Part shown: in pieces, positions 7,898 through 17,561 of the stretch
Layout of the letters: each line of letters begins with the position of its first letter
How positions within the stretch are numbered: position 1 is the stretch's first letter
From: an uncultured Clostridium sp.
GTDB taxonomy: Bacteria > Bacillota > Clostridia > TANB77 > CAG-508
Direction of reading: 5' to 3'
Assembly: GCA_945877035.1 (NCBI GenBank)
Contig: CAMCQH010000018.1
Coordinates: 1-35,319, forward strand
Length of the DNA: 35,319 bases
The notes under the pieces: model-generated
What the model was told of the DNA's origin: nothing
Databases searched by the model: none
What the model saw: only the letters and a program-made list of their open reading frames with translations
Made by a program: the position numbers and the translations under genes

Positions 7898-7943
7898 AAA
7901 AATGCGACATTTTAGCTGTATTACAACTATTTTGTCGCATTTT
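7898..7943 (-). terminator. Hairpin at the end of the regulator gene
   Basis: AAAATGCGAC and GTCGCATTTT form a perfect 10-bp stem around about 26 bases, overlapping the last codons of the regulator at 7927. On the - strand the stem runs into TTTTT, as in an intrinsic terminator. Confidence 0.55.
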
Positions 7944-8298
7944 GTATCATTTTAAAATTTTCATAAAATTCATTAATATTATTTTGCTTTAAACTATCTC
8001 GAAGTGATTCTATAATTTTAACTTTCTCTTCTAGAGTAATATTTTTGCTTTTTAAAAATTTATCAGATATTTTCACATATTCTTCTTCTGTTATTTTGTT
8101 TATTTCGAATAAATTATCTAAGCTGACTTCATATATATTAGCTAATTTTATTGCTTCTGTTATACTCATATCTCTTCTATTTGTTTCCCAACTTGAAACC
8201 TTCGAACGACTTATATCTAATTTTTCAGCTAATTGTTCTTGTGTGATTTTTTTATTTTTTCTTAATTCTTTCAATTTTTCTATTATTGTATAGTCCAT
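7927..8298 (-). CDS. Cro/CI-type (Xre) transcriptional regulator
   Basis: About 123 residues. A canonical helix-turn-helix fills the first 60: LKELRKNKKITQEQLAEKLDISRSKVSSWETNRRDMS, shown here by ITQEQLAEKLDIS and SSWETNRRD. The C-terminal half is helical and charged, perhaps for dimerisation. ATG 8298 is favoured since AGAGGG sits about 9 bases upstream; an ATG at 8307 directly abuts that site. It lies upstream of the membrane/TIR pair in the same direction with a terminator-like hairpin between, so it may control that pair or itself. Confidence 0.85.
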   Translation of the reverse strand: MDYTIIEKLKELRKNKKITQEQLAEKLDISRSKVSSWETNRRDMSITEAIKLANIYEVSLDNLFEINKITEEEYVKISDKFLKSKNITLEEKVKIIESLRDSLKQNNINEFYENFKMIQNATK

Positions 8299-8368
8299 AT
8301 ATTTCATCCCTCTGGTTACTTATAACATATCTTTTATGCATTTCTTGTCGAAATTTGTCACTAAATAT

Positions 8369-8420
8369 AAAAAAACAAAATAATTCTGTAAAACTAATTA
8401 CATTATTATTTTGTTTTTTT
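8369..8420. terminator. Terminator after the DUF4143 ATPase gene
   Basis: AAAAAACAAAATAAT and ATTATTTTGTTTTTT form a long AT-rich stem around about 20 bases, with T-tracts on both strands. It lies between the leftward ATPase gene and the regulator. Confidence 0.65.
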
Positions 8421-8423
8421 TAA

Positions 8424-9653
8424 TTAATCATTTTTTTCAAGTAACCAATCCAATACATTTATCTTCTTTATTCCATCAAAATCAGCATCTAAATCATCAT
8501 CTAAAGTCAAAATATATTTAGGATAATTATCATTTATCTTCTTTAATGGAGTTAGCTCTCTATCTAAAATTCTATTATCTTCTTCATTTTCACCTCTAGT
8601 AGTTAATGCAACTTGATAATAAACCGTATTTTCAGGTTTTCTTGCTACGAAATCAACTTCTAAATCATCATATTTTCCAATATAAACATCATATCCTCGT
8701 CTCAACAATTCAAGATACACAACATTTTCTAATATATGTCCCATATCTCTACCAGAGCCTTGACCTAGCATATAATATCTAAGTCCTATATCTACTGCAT
8801 AATATTTTTCTTGAGTTTTTAAAAATTCTTTTCCTTTTATATCATATCTATTTGCTTTAAATATTAAATAGCTATCTATTAAGCTATCTACATAATTCGA
8901 GATTGTATTGTATGATGAATTTTTTTCTATGCCCTCTATATTATCACTTATACTTTTCATGCTTGTTCTGTTTCCTATGTTATCATACATATATTTTGTA
9001 ACTCTTTCTAAAACATTTTTATCTGTTATACCTTTTCTTTGCATTACATCTTTAAATAAAATTGTATTATATATACCATCTAAGAACATATTTATATTGT
9101 CTGGATTTACTTTATATAACTCTACTGCTTGTGGAAAAGAACTATATCTTAAATAATCTCTAAATTTTCTTGATAAATCTGTTTTATCTTCAAAAGCAGA
9201 AATATATTCTTTAAATGATAATGGTAACATTTTTATTTCTATATATCTTCCTGTAAGTAATGTTGCTAGCTCTGAAGATAGTAAATAAGCATTTGAACCT
9301 GTTATATATAAGTCTACATCTTTATTTATAAATAAACTATCAACTGTTTTTTCAAATTCGACTACATTTTGAATTTCATCTAAAAAAACATATGTCTTTT
9401 TTCCTTTTACTAGTCTTTCTTTTATATATTCATATAATTTTTTTCTATCTTGTAATTCTTCATAATCTGCATTTTCAAAATTAATTGATATTATTTGTTT
9501 TTCTTCTACTCCACACTCTCTTAAATGGTCTTGAAATATTTCAAGTAATGTAGATTTTCCGCATCTTCTAATACCTGTGATAACTTTTATTATTTGTTGA
9601 TCTTTGAAATTTTTTAATATGGATAAGTAATTTTCTCTATTTATTCTTTCCAT
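8424..9653 (-). CDS. AAA+ ATPase with C-terminal DUF4143 domain
   Basis: A 409-residue protein. Walker A is GIRRCGKST (about residues 27-35), Walker B is KTYVFLDEIQNV, and ITGSNAYLLSSELATLLTGR gives the sensor region. From about residue 200 onward is DUF4143, which includes a nuclease-fold-like stretch (YDVYIGKYDDLEVDFVARK). These ATPases are very common in anaerobes and their role is unsettled; toxin-antitoxin or DNA-linked functions have been proposed. It has its own strong promoter and AGGAGGAG before the ATG, and a terminator on the far side, so it is a single-gene unit. Confidence 0.9.
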   Translation of the reverse strand: MERINRENYLSILKNFKDQQIIKVITGIRRCGKSTLLEIFQDHLRECGVEEKQIISINFENADYEELQDRKKLYEYIKERLVKGKKTYVFLDEIQNVVEFEKTVDSLFINKDVDLYITGSNAYLLSSELATLLTGRYIEIKMLPLSFKEYISAFEDKTDLSRKFRDYLRYSSFPQAVELYKVNPDNINMFLDGIYNTILFKDVMQRKGITDKNVLERVTKYMYDNIGNRTSMKSISDNIEGIEKNSSYNTISNYVDSLIDSYLIFKANRYDIKGKEFLKTQEKYYAVDIGLRYYMLGQGSGRDMGHILENVVYLELLRRGYDVYIGKYDDLEVDFVARKPENTVYYQVALTTRGENEEDNRILDRELTPLKKINDNYPKYILTLDDDLDADFDGIKKINVLDWLLEKND

Positions 9654-9677
9654 AAAATCTCCTCCTAACTATTATAA

Positions 9678-9706
9678 TTATATACTCTTTTAATATTATA
9701 GTCAAG
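9678..9706 (-). promoter_or_regulatory. Promoter of the DUF4143 ATPase gene
   Basis: On the - strand TTGACT (9701-9706), a 17-base spacer and TATAAT (9678-9683), about 25 bases before the ATG. Confidence 0.8.
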
Positions 9707-9817
9707 TTTTTTCAAAATTATGAAAAAACTTTTGAGTTTTAGAAACTTTTTTCATATTCTATTTAATATGTTTTTGTGAATATTTATTTATAATTTTAAA
9801 AATCTATTAAAAACAAG

Positions 9818-9868
9818 AAAAAATATCAATATTTTTGAGATTTTTTTCAAATTTTATTGATATTTTTT
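9818..9868. terminator. Perfect 13-bp AT stem downstream of hsdS
   Basis: AAAAAATATCAAT (9818-9830) and ATTGATATTTTTT (9856-9868) are perfect complements around 25 bases. It is the probable end of the leftward hsd transcript. The remainder of 9710-9979 is extremely AT-rich and I see no gene in it. Confidence 0.65.
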
Positions 9869-9979
9869 GATTTTTTATTTTTCTATATTATATTTCAAAA
9901 TGATATTTTTAAAATTTACATATAGTATATTTTCTTTCAATTCAATTTTAATTTATTAACTAAGTCACAATTTATCTGA

Positions 9980-11233
9980 CTAAATTTCTATGTCATCTAC
10001 ATTAATTTGTCCATCCATTAGCATCGGTAATAGGAATTCTTTTAGTTCTGTTAATTTATTAATTTCTTCCTGATTAGATAATATTAATTTTCTCATAGTA
10101 GTTATTTTATCTTGAAATTCATTTAATATTTCTTCATTTGGTATAACAATATTTAATGATTTCAAGTTTTCTTCACTTAACGAAGCTCTTGTAGAAGCCA
10201 TACATGAATTATGTAGATAATTATAAATTTCATTACTATTTAAATATGAACGAATATATTCTAAAAATTTATTTTCAATCGGTTTGATTTTTGCTAAAGC
10301 AACATTAAATACTCCTTCTATACCATATCTTACCTTGCCTGCATCACCATATTTATCAATTAATATGTCTAATTTAGATACTGCCTTTAAGCTTTTTTTA
10401 TATGGTATATATGTAATATAGCTATTAGAATCATAATCTCTATTTTGTATAAATCTAACATACCCTTCTCTTTTTTCATATATAAATTGACTTTTAGGTG
10501 GTTGACTATTACTTTCCCAACTTGCAATATCTAATAATTTTTTCACTTGCCATCCTTCTGGAATATTTCTTTTTATTGTATTATTCCATTCCATTTTTCC
10601 ACCTGACAATGCATAAGGCATATTATTATCATTTAAGAAGTTATATTGCATAAACCAATAATTATAAATTAATTGTATTTGCTCTTCTAAATTATTATTT
10701 ATCTTATTATTATTTTCAATTTTATTATCAATATTTGTTAAAAATCTTTCTATTTTATTTTGTTCCTCAATTGTATCGTGTATTTTAAATTCTAAATTCC
10801 TAACTTCATCTTTTGTTATAGTTTTAGTTGTTGTCCCATGAGCTTTACTTTTTATATATTCTTCAGAATTTTTCATAACATAGTACATATATCTTTGATT
10901 TATATTTTTAAATCGAATTAAAAATAAATTCATACCACATGTACATTTATAATTAGTATGTGGCATTATATATACACTACCAGGATTTGCTATCTTATTC
11001 ATCAATATATCATTTTCATTAACATGTGAGTAATTCAAAAAATCATATGATTGTTTATCACAATATATTAAATCATTATTAAAATCATTTCTTTCAAAGT
11101 TTAATGTTCTAATCATTACTGCATAATCTGGTTTATATAATATTTTAGTATTTTCTTTTAATGTTTTATAACTCCCCCCTGAATGATAATCAGTTAAAGT
11201 TTCTATATAATCCCCTAATTTTATATTTTTCAT
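9980..11233 (-). CDS. hsdS: Type I restriction-modification specificity subunit HsdS
   Basis: A 417-residue protein with two target-recognition domains separated by helical conserved spacers. The first TRD covers about residues 1-150; the spacer EEQNKIERFLTNIDNKIENN follows. The second TRD begins at IPEGWQVKKLLDIASWE and ends in a second spacer NEEILNEFQDKITTM with ELKEFLLPMLMDGQI. The DNA sequence recognised cannot be read from this. It lies downstream of hsdR and hsdM, but separated from hsdM by a broken recombinase gene whose stop is 5 bases before the hsdS ATG; in related loci that recombinase inverts alternative hsdS segments. Confidence 0.92.
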   Translation of the reverse strand: MKNIKLGDYIETLTDYHSGGSYKTLKENTKILYKPDYAVMIRTLNFERNDFNNDLIYCDKQSYDFLNYSHVNENDILMNKIANPGSVYIMPHTNYKCTCGMNLFLIRFKNINQRYMYYVMKNSEEYIKSKAHGTTTKTITKDEVRNLEFKIHDTIEEQNKIERFLTNIDNKIENNNKINNNLEEQIQLIYNYWFMQYNFLNDNNMPYALSGGKMEWNNTIKRNIPEGWQVKKLLDIASWESNSQPPKSQFIYEKREGYVRFIQNRDYDSNSYITYIPYKKSLKAVSKLDILIDKYGDAGKVRYGIEGVFNVALAKIKPIENKFLEYIRSYLNSNEIYNYLHNSCMASTRASLSEENLKSLNIVIPNEEILNEFQDKITTMRKLILSNQEEINKLTELKEFLLPMLMDGQINVDDIEI

Positions 11234-11238
11234 TTAAT

Positions 11239-11453
11239 TCACCCTATATACTTTCTATGTGATATTTTTACATTATTTTGATTTATCATAGCATAATGCA
11301 TGGTAGTTTCTATTTTTACATATCCTAATAATTTTTGTACTTGTTCTATATTGGCATACCCTTATCAATTGTCATTGTTGCTAAAGTTCTTCTAAATTTA
11401 TGAGGATATGCTTTATCTATATTGGTATTTTTTCTAAAGTTGTTGTTATATAT
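11239..11453 (-). pseudogene. 3' remnant of the hsdS-associated tyrosine recombinase
   Basis: On the - strand, directly after the hsdM stop, one frame reads KAYPHKFRRTLATMTIDKG followed by MPI and a stop; shifting frame by two bases continues with EQVQKLLGYVKIETTMHYA and NQNNVKISHRKYIG, then TGA. That is the C-terminal catalytic part (HKFRR box, LGY/LGH box and Tyr nucleophile) of the Xer-like recombinases found in type I restriction loci. The N-terminal two thirds are gone and a frameshift interrupts the rest. Confidence 0.85.
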
Positions 11454-13115
11454 TTATTCATATTTCAATTTCTCCAAATTATCTTTTATTTCTTTCTCTA
11501 AAATTTTATTTTTCTCAAATAAATCATTCAATTCGTTTCGATAAGAATTTATCTTGTTTTTAAATTCTTCTTCAGTCATTTCAATATATTCAATTTTTAT
11601 TTCAAAATATTGACCTGCACTAAATGAATAATTTTTTTCTTTTATTTCATCAAATGATACTAAAACACTAAAATCTTCAATCTCTTTTTGATTAATAAAA
11701 GTATCCTCTATTTTTTGAACTTCTTCACTTGACAATACAGTTTTTTGATTTTTTCCTTCTTTTACTTTACTTCCCAAATTAGACGCATCTACTAATATTA
11801 CTTTTTCAGATTTATTTGCCTTATCAATAAATAAAACTGATACATTAGTTCCTGTATTGGCAAAAATATTACTTGGCATCGAAATAACACCTTTTAGCCA
11901 CATATTATCAATAAGTTTTGTTCTTATTTCTTTTTCTATTTTACTTTGAGCCGTTAAAAATCCAGTTGGTACAACTATTGCAGCTTTGCCATTCTCTTTT
12001 AAACTATATAAAATATGTTGGATAAAACATAAGTATATAGCCATTTTAGATTTATCTTTATTTGGAACCTTTGGTATTCCTGCAAAAAATCTATCAGTAT
12101 CATCCCATCTTCTTTCTATGCTATCTCTAGTTGATGAAAAATCTGTTTTAAAAGGTGGATTTGCCGTTATATAATCAAATTGTTTTAATCCGCTATCTGG
12201 ATCTAATGGTATTTTAAAATGTGTAGGGCTTAAAAGTGTATCTCCCTCAATTATATTGTCTAAACTATTGGTTAAGCCATTTAATATCATATTAATTCTT
12301 AGAAATCTTGATGACTTATTTGAAATATCTTGAGTATAAACCTGAGCTTTATCTCCAAAATTACCTTTTCCAAGTTCATTAGCTAAATGTAAAACAAGAG
12401 ATCCTGAACCTGCAGCAGGGTCATATACTTCATATATTTTATCTTCTACTGGTGACATATTTACTAATATTTTAGCTATTGTACTTGAAATAACTTGTGG
12501 TGTAAAGTATTCAGCATAAACTCCACTTGCTACATTGTAATCTTTTATTAAATATTCAAATATTGCACTATAAAAGTCAAAATTGTTTTTAAATGCTTCT
12601 CCGAATGAAAATTTATCTTGACTTATTATTCCGAAAATATTTTTAGCAAAATTATTTCTTTTAGCTGATTCAACATTTTCAGTTATTCTTGTAAATAAAG
12701 GTTTTCTTCCCCCATCTGCTGTATCAATGCTAAACTCATCATTTTCTGGATAGTTTGAAATTCTTTCTAATGCATCATCAAATAGTTCATAAAATTTATT
12801 ATTTGTACTTTTATTAATTAAATATTCAATTGTATCCTCATATTTAAATGCTACATCTTGAGGATATGTATTATAAAAAGCATTTAACTCTTGATGTTCA
12901 TTTTTTAATATTGTTTCCAATAACATTCCTGTCTTTTCAGAAAAGTCATTTAAATTAGCCATAAATTTATCATTTAGAAATTTATAAAGAAATACTGATG
13001 TTATAACTACTTCTTCACTAGCTTGGTTTGATAATCCATTTGTTTGACACAAACCTTTTAATTCATCTATCATTTCTTTAATCTTGTTTTCAAGTTGTGT
13101 AACTATTTGTTCCAT
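11454..13115 (-). CDS. hsdM: Type I restriction-modification DNA methyltransferase HsdM
   Basis: A 553-residue N6-adenine methyltransferase. The N-terminal helical HsdM domain is followed by SAM-binding motif I YDPAAGSGSLVLHLA (about residue 230) and catalytic motif IV DYITANPPFKTDF (NPPF, about residue 315). The C-terminal part is a coiled-coil-like helix that contacts HsdS. With HsdS it forms the modification enzyme, and with HsdR the restriction enzyme. A GGGGGA ribosome site precedes the ATG, and it begins 9 bases after the hsdR stop, so the two share a transcript. Confidence 0.95.
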   Translation of the reverse strand: MEQIVTQLENKIKEMIDELKGLCQTNGLSNQASEEVVITSVFLYKFLNDKFMANLNDFSEKTGMLLETILKNEHQELNAFYNTYPQDVAFKYEDTIEYLINKSTNNKFYELFDDALERISNYPENDEFSIDTADGGRKPLFTRITENVESAKRNNFAKNIFGIISQDKFSFGEAFKNNFDFYSAIFEYLIKDYNVASGVYAEYFTPQVISSTIAKILVNMSPVEDKIYEVYDPAAGSGSLVLHLANELGKGNFGDKAQVYTQDISNKSSRFLRINMILNGLTNSLDNIIEGDTLLSPTHFKIPLDPDSGLKQFDYITANPPFKTDFSSTRDSIERRWDDTDRFFAGIPKVPNKDKSKMAIYLCFIQHILYSLKENGKAAIVVPTGFLTAQSKIEKEIRTKLIDNMWLKGVISMPSNIFANTGTNVSVLFIDKANKSEKVILVDASNLGSKVKEGKNQKTVLSSEEVQKIEDTFINQKEIEDFSVLVSFDEIKEKNYSFSAGQYFEIKIEYIEMTEEEFKNKINSYRNELNDLFEKNKILEKEIKDNLEKLKYE

Positions 13116-13124
13116 ATATTCCCC

Positions 13125-16100
13125 CTATTTATATAATTGAATGTTTTTATATAAGTCATTTAACATTCTATCATATATACTACTTACTTTTTCAAATAAA
13201 CCTTCTTGTAGTAATTTTATTGTTATTTTTTGTTTAACAGAATCAACAAAGTTTTTCTTTCCTTGTACTAAGAATATATCTCTATTGTAAAATACTGCTA
13301 TTTCCTCATAAACAATTCTTAATACTCTCTGAATTACTGATTGGTCTATATCTTCATCTTCAGTTAAATCTTGATATGTCTTAACAAAAGCGAAGTTTCC
13401 ACCATAAGTATTTGAAAGTTCATCATTCTTCTCATTAATTTCTTTAGCTTTTTCAAGAGCTTCTTTTAATTGTTCTGTAAGCTCATCCATATTATCTAAA
13501 TCAGATATATTTAATTTATCAAATACCTCTTCAAGTAATTCATTAAGTTTTCTTACTTGAATGTCTTCTTTGTTCTTATTATTTTTAATAACATTTTGTA
13601 TTTCTGTTGCTATATCAACAAATTTCCTTATTCTTGGATCACTTTTAATATCTAATTTTGATAAATCCAATATAGATATTTTTGTTTTTATAAAATCATA
13701 TAATATTTCTACTACTTCTTCATTTGAAATTACATCCATCATTCCAACAGTATCAGAAGATAAATTTATAAAATCTATTCTTTCTTGAACAGCTCTTTTT
13801 AATGCTTTATATTTTTCTGATTCTTCGGCTGTTATATATTCATCTTTTACTCTGGAAATAATAAATTCTGTTTCACAATCTTTAATTCCATTTAAAAGTC
13901 TTCTAATTTTTAATAGAGCATCTCTATTTAAATTTATTAAGTGCTTTGAAAATCTTTCAAGATTTTCTATATCTATAATATCTTTTAATTCTTCTAAATA
14001 TTTTTGATATTTCTTATTAATATCATCTATTCCAATAACAAGACCAGATAAAGATCCTTCATTCTCTCCATTATCATTCATATCTGCTTCAAGTTCTCTT
14101 ATATATGCTTCAATAGTATTGTTATATTCTTTCTCTATATCTACAAAATCAACTATATAACCATATCTATAAATCTTTCCATTTGGCGATTTATAAGGTC
14201 TATTAACTCTCGAAATTGTTTGTAAAAGACTTTGAGCATGAGGTCCTCTTAGTAAATACATTTTCTTTAATCTTTTTACATCATAACCAGTCGTTAACAT
14301 TAAATTAACAACTAGTAAATCTGGAAAATTGTCATTTCTAAAGTTTAATTGATTTTCTTTGTTAATCTTATTTTGTGCAGGATCTGTAGTATCTGTAATA
14401 ACTAAGCCAGTTTTTAATTCTGAATTTTCTTCAAACCATTTATGTACTTTTCTAGCCTGAGTATTTGTTTTACAAACTATCATTCCACCTATTGTATTAT
14501 CTGTATTTTGAAATCTAAAGTTTTTAAAGTCCCTTTCTATAAACTTTCCTAGTGCTAAAACATAGCTATCTGATTCATATATATCTTTGTTTTCTAATTT
14601 ATTATCTTCTATATCAAGATTTTGCTTTATCTCTTTTTTTGCTACTGTATCTATGTCCTCTTTTTTTATTCTTAATGTATATCCATCAGCAATAGACTTA
14701 TCATAGAAGTATTTATGAATATAATCTCCAAATTTCAAATTAGAACGTTCTTTCTTTGAAAGCAATGGTGTTCCTGTTAAAGCAATATATACACCGTCAT
14801 TATCACAAACCATTAAATTTTTAAAAAATTCCCCATTAGTTGAATAACTTCTATGTGCTTCATCTACAAAGAATATTCTTTGAACATTAGCATTATAATC
14901 ATTTTTTACATTTGGCATTTCACCTTCAAATTTTTGAATATTTACTACGCAATATTCTCCTATTGAATCATTTAAGTTTTTAGTTGAAAGTGATTTATTT
15001 AATTCAGCAGAAAATTCAGCTTTGTTGTTACAATTTATAACACTAAATCCTCTATTTTCAAATTCAGTACTAGCTTGCCTTAATAAATCTATTCTATCAA
15101 CTACAAAGAAGAATCTAGCAACAATATTCTTCTTTGCATAATAATCTTTTATAACTCTATTACTATATGCTGCTAATGCTGTCTTTCCACTTCCTTGAGT
15201 ATGCCAGATTATTCCTCCCTTTCCACCATTTTCAAGTCTTTCAATAATTTTTCTTGTTGCAAAAAATTGAGGATATCTCATTATATGCTTTTGAGGTATT
15301 TTTTCATTAATATATAATATTCCATAATATAAGAAATATAGAAATCTCTCTTTATCATAAACTGATGTAACAAATTTATTGCAGGGAGTAGTCGTTTTCA
15401 TATTCTCCTTAAATTCTTCTGTATCAACTACTTTCTTATCATACCCTAAATCTTTTGTTATATCTTTTATTTCTTCTTCAGTTATTTCTTTATATGTATA
15501 GTTTATATGATATAGTTCATCATCTTCTCTAAAAAATGAAAAACTTGTATTGTTTCCATTAGGAGTGGTATAAAATGAACCAGCTCTCACATCTTCCGCT
15601 TCATCAGATTCTTCGTATTCCATATTGTTTGAAAAAGATACCATTTGTATAAGGTTAAAATATTTTTTAAATTCAGAATTCTTTAGTCTATCATTTATCA
15701 TTCTTTTAAATTCTTTATGAATGCCTCCTTCATTATTAGGTTTTTTAACTTCTAGAAATGCTAAAGGCATTCCGTTAATTAATATATTAATATCTGGTCT
15801 AAAAGAACCCAAATCTGATTCTGGAGTAATACTAAATGGTAATTCATCAACAATTGCAAAATCATTGTTTTCAATATTTTCAAAATCAATAAGTTTTAAT
15901 TTATCTTGTGGATTTATTAATCTATAATAAAATTCTTTTCCCAAGTCATTATTCCTTATTAAATTGTTTATTTCATCTAACAATTGTTTTATATCATCAT
16001 AAGATAATTTTTTATTATTAATTTTCTCAATTGCAGGTTTAAATCTATTGATAAATATTTTGGTATTAAAATCTAAATCTAACTTATCATCTTTTAGTGA

Positions 16101-16178
16101 TTGATAATTATATCCTAGCTTTAAAAATTGAATTGTTGCGGGTATTTTTACTCTTGTATCCTCATTAAATTTTAACAT
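13125..16178 (-). CDS. hsdR: Type I restriction enzyme endonuclease/translocase subunit HsdR
   Basis: A 1017-residue protein. The N-terminal nuclease domain shows the PD-(D/E)xK pattern in RPDINILINGMPLAFLEVKK (Asp, then Glu-x-Lys). The helicase motor follows: Walker A THTQ-type IIWHTQGSGKTALAAY near residue 325, DEAD-like FFVDEAHRS, motif III ALTGTPL, and motif VI-like QTISRVNRPY. The C-terminal helical domain joins the methylase core. It cuts foreign DNA after ATP-driven translocation. It is the first gene of the hsd operon, with AGGAGAG before the ATG, and all key residues are present, so it looks functional. Confidence 0.95.
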   Translation of the reverse strand: MLKFNEDTRVKIPATIQFLKLGYNYQSLKDDKLDLDFNTKIFINRFKPAIEKINNKKLSYDDIKQLLDEINNLIRNNDLGKEFYYRLINPQDKLKLIDFENIENNDFAIVDELPFSITPESDLGSFRPDINILINGMPLAFLEVKKPNNEGGIHKEFKRMINDRLKNSEFKKYFNLIQMVSFSNNMEYEESDEAEDVRAGSFYTTPNGNNTSFSFFREDDELYHINYTYKEITEEEIKDITKDLGYDKKVVDTEEFKENMKTTTPCNKFVTSVYDKERFLYFLYYGILYINEKIPQKHIMRYPQFFATRKIIERLENGGKGGIIWHTQGSGKTALAAYSNRVIKDYYAKKNIVARFFFVVDRIDLLRQASTEFENRGFSVINCNNKAEFSAELNKSLSTKNLNDSIGEYCVVNIQKFEGEMPNVKNDYNANVQRIFFVDEAHRSYSTNGEFFKNLMVCDNDGVYIALTGTPLLSKKERSNLKFGDYIHKYFYDKSIADGYTLRIKKEDIDTVAKKEIKQNLDIEDNKLENKDIYESDSYVLALGKFIERDFKNFRFQNTDNTIGGMIVCKTNTQARKVHKWFEENSELKTGLVITDTTDPAQNKINKENQLNFRNDNFPDLLVVNLMLTTGYDVKRLKKMYLLRGPHAQSLLQTISRVNRPYKSPNGKIYRYGYIVDFVDIEKEYNNTIEAYIRELEADMNDNGENEGSLSGLVIGIDDINKKYQKYLEELKDIIDIENLERFSKHLINLNRDALLKIRRLLNGIKDCETEFIISRVKDEYITAEESEKYKALKRAVQERIDFINLSSDTVGMMDVISNEEVVEILYDFIKTKISILDLSKLDIKSDPRIRKFVDIATEIQNVIKNNKNKEDIQVRKLNELLEEVFDKLNISDLDNMDELTEQLKEALEKAKEINEKNDELSNTYGGNFAFVKTYQDLTEDEDIDQSVIQRVLRIVYEEIAVFYNRDIFLVQGKKNFVDSVKQKITIKLLQEGLFEKVSSIYDRMLNDLYKNIQLYK

Positions 16179-16250
16179 TTTTGTACTCTCCTATTTATTA
16201 CATATTTTCTTTTCTAACCTGTGCTACCATTGATATTGATATTGATAAAT

Positions 16251-17420
16251 TTATTTGTTATTATTTAATTCATCCGCCAACTCTTCCAATTCTTTTACAT
16301 TATTTTCCTTAATAGCAGACTTAATTGTAATTGTTCTATCAAGTAAATTTATATTTTTCATATTATCAACAATTTCTTTCATACTTCTTGCTGCGCTAGG
16401 TGCCCAAGAACCATTTTCAATTATAGCCATAGTTCTATTTTGATAATTTCTATCTTTCAACTTATTTAAGAAATGTTCCATTGGTGGAAATACTCTTCCA
16501 TTATAGCTTGATGCTGCCAAAACAACTTTGCTATATCTAAATGCATCTTCTACTGCCTCATCTATGTCATCATTTGCTAAATCTGTTAATACTACTTTTT
16601 CTACGCCTTTTTCTTTTAATATTTCTTCTAATTTTTTAGCTACCTCCATTGTGTGACCATAAATAGAAGCACATGCTATTAAAATTCCTTCATCTTCTGG
16701 TTGATAGCTACTCCAAATATCATATTTGTTTATATAATATTCTAAATTTTCTTTTAATACTGGTCCATGTAATGGACAAATTATTTTAATATCTAAGTTT
16801 TTAACTTTGTTTAATAATGTTTGTACAGGTGCACCAAATTTTCCAACTATTCCGAAATAATATCTACGAGCTTCACATGCCCAGTCATCCTCATCTTCTA
16901 TTATTCCAAATTTTCCAAATGCATCTGCTGAAAATAGTACTTTTTCAGTCTGTTCGTATGTTACCATTACTTCTGGCCAATGTACCATTGGTGCCATAAT
17001 AAATTGTAAAGTATGTTTTCCTATATTTAGTGTATCTCCTTCTTTTACTACTATTTTTTGGATGTCTGGATTTATATCAAAAAATTGTGGTAACATTTCA
17101 AATGTTTTGCTATTTCCAACTATTGTGGTTTCTGGATACTTGTCCAAGAAAATTTTTATGCTTCCTGCATGGTCTGGTTCCAAATGTGAAATTACTAAAT
17201 AATCTATATTTCTTCCTTGTAATTCATTTTCTAAATTTTTAAGCCATTCATCTGTTTTTCTTCTGTCTATTGTGTCCATTACAACTACTTTTTCATCTTT
17301 TATTAAATATGAGTTATATGCCATTCCTTTTGGTAAATCATATTGATTTTCAAATATTTTTAATTCTTCATCATTTGCTCCTATATATTTAATTGTTTCT
17401 GATATTTTTGTGCTTTCCAT
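16251..17420 (-). CDS. fprA: Flavodiiron protein (A-type flavoprotein), oxygen/NO reductase
   Basis: A 389-residue protein with the two-domain layout of flavodiiron proteins. The metallo-beta-lactamase-like domain carries the iron ligands His79, Glu81, Asp83 and His84 (SHLEPDH), His147 (MVHWPE), Asp166 (SADAFG) and His218 (PLHGPV). The flavodoxin domain starts near residue 245 with the FMN loop SIYGHT. It reduces O2 to water (or NO) with electrons from rubredoxin, protecting anaerobes; a rubredoxin gene lies at 26.4 kb. AAGGGAGG precedes the ATG. All ligands are intact. Confidence 0.95.
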   Translation of the reverse strand: MESTKISETIKYIGANDEELKIFENQYDLPKGMAYNSYLIKDEKVVVMDTIDRRKTDEWLKNLENELQGRNIDYLVISHLEPDHAGSIKIFLDKYPETTIVGNSKTFEMLPQFFDINPDIQKIVVKEGDTLNIGKHTLQFIMAPMVHWPEVMVTYEQTEKVLFSADAFGKFGIIEDEDDWACEARRYYFGIVGKFGAPVQTLLNKVKNLDIKIICPLHGPVLKENLEYYINKYDIWSSYQPEDEGILIACASIYGHTMEVAKKLEEILKEKGVEKVVLTDLANDDIDEAVEDAFRYSKVVLAASSYNGRVFPPMEHFLNKLKDRNYQNRTMAIIENGSWAPSAARSMKEIVDNMKNINLLDRTITIKSAIKENNVKELEELADELNNNK

Positions 17421-17536
17421 ATTTTTTTCCTCCCTTTAATCTATTTTTATCTAGTCTAAGTATAATATTTTCAAATTTTTCTATCTCTATTATTCTTTTT
17501 ATATTTATTGCATTTTTTGCACAATTTCTCTGCATT

Positions 17537-17559
17537 ATTCTGCAGAATTCTCTGCAGAG
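17537..17559. repeat. Adjacent palindromes upstream of fprA
   Basis: ATTCTGCAGAAT (17537-17548) and CTCTGCAGAG (17550-17559) are perfect palindromes side by side, with a further half-site TCTGCA at 17529-17534. They lie about 120 bases before the fprA start in the region expected for its promoter and could be a regulator site. Confidence 0.4.
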
Positions 17560-17561
17560 TT

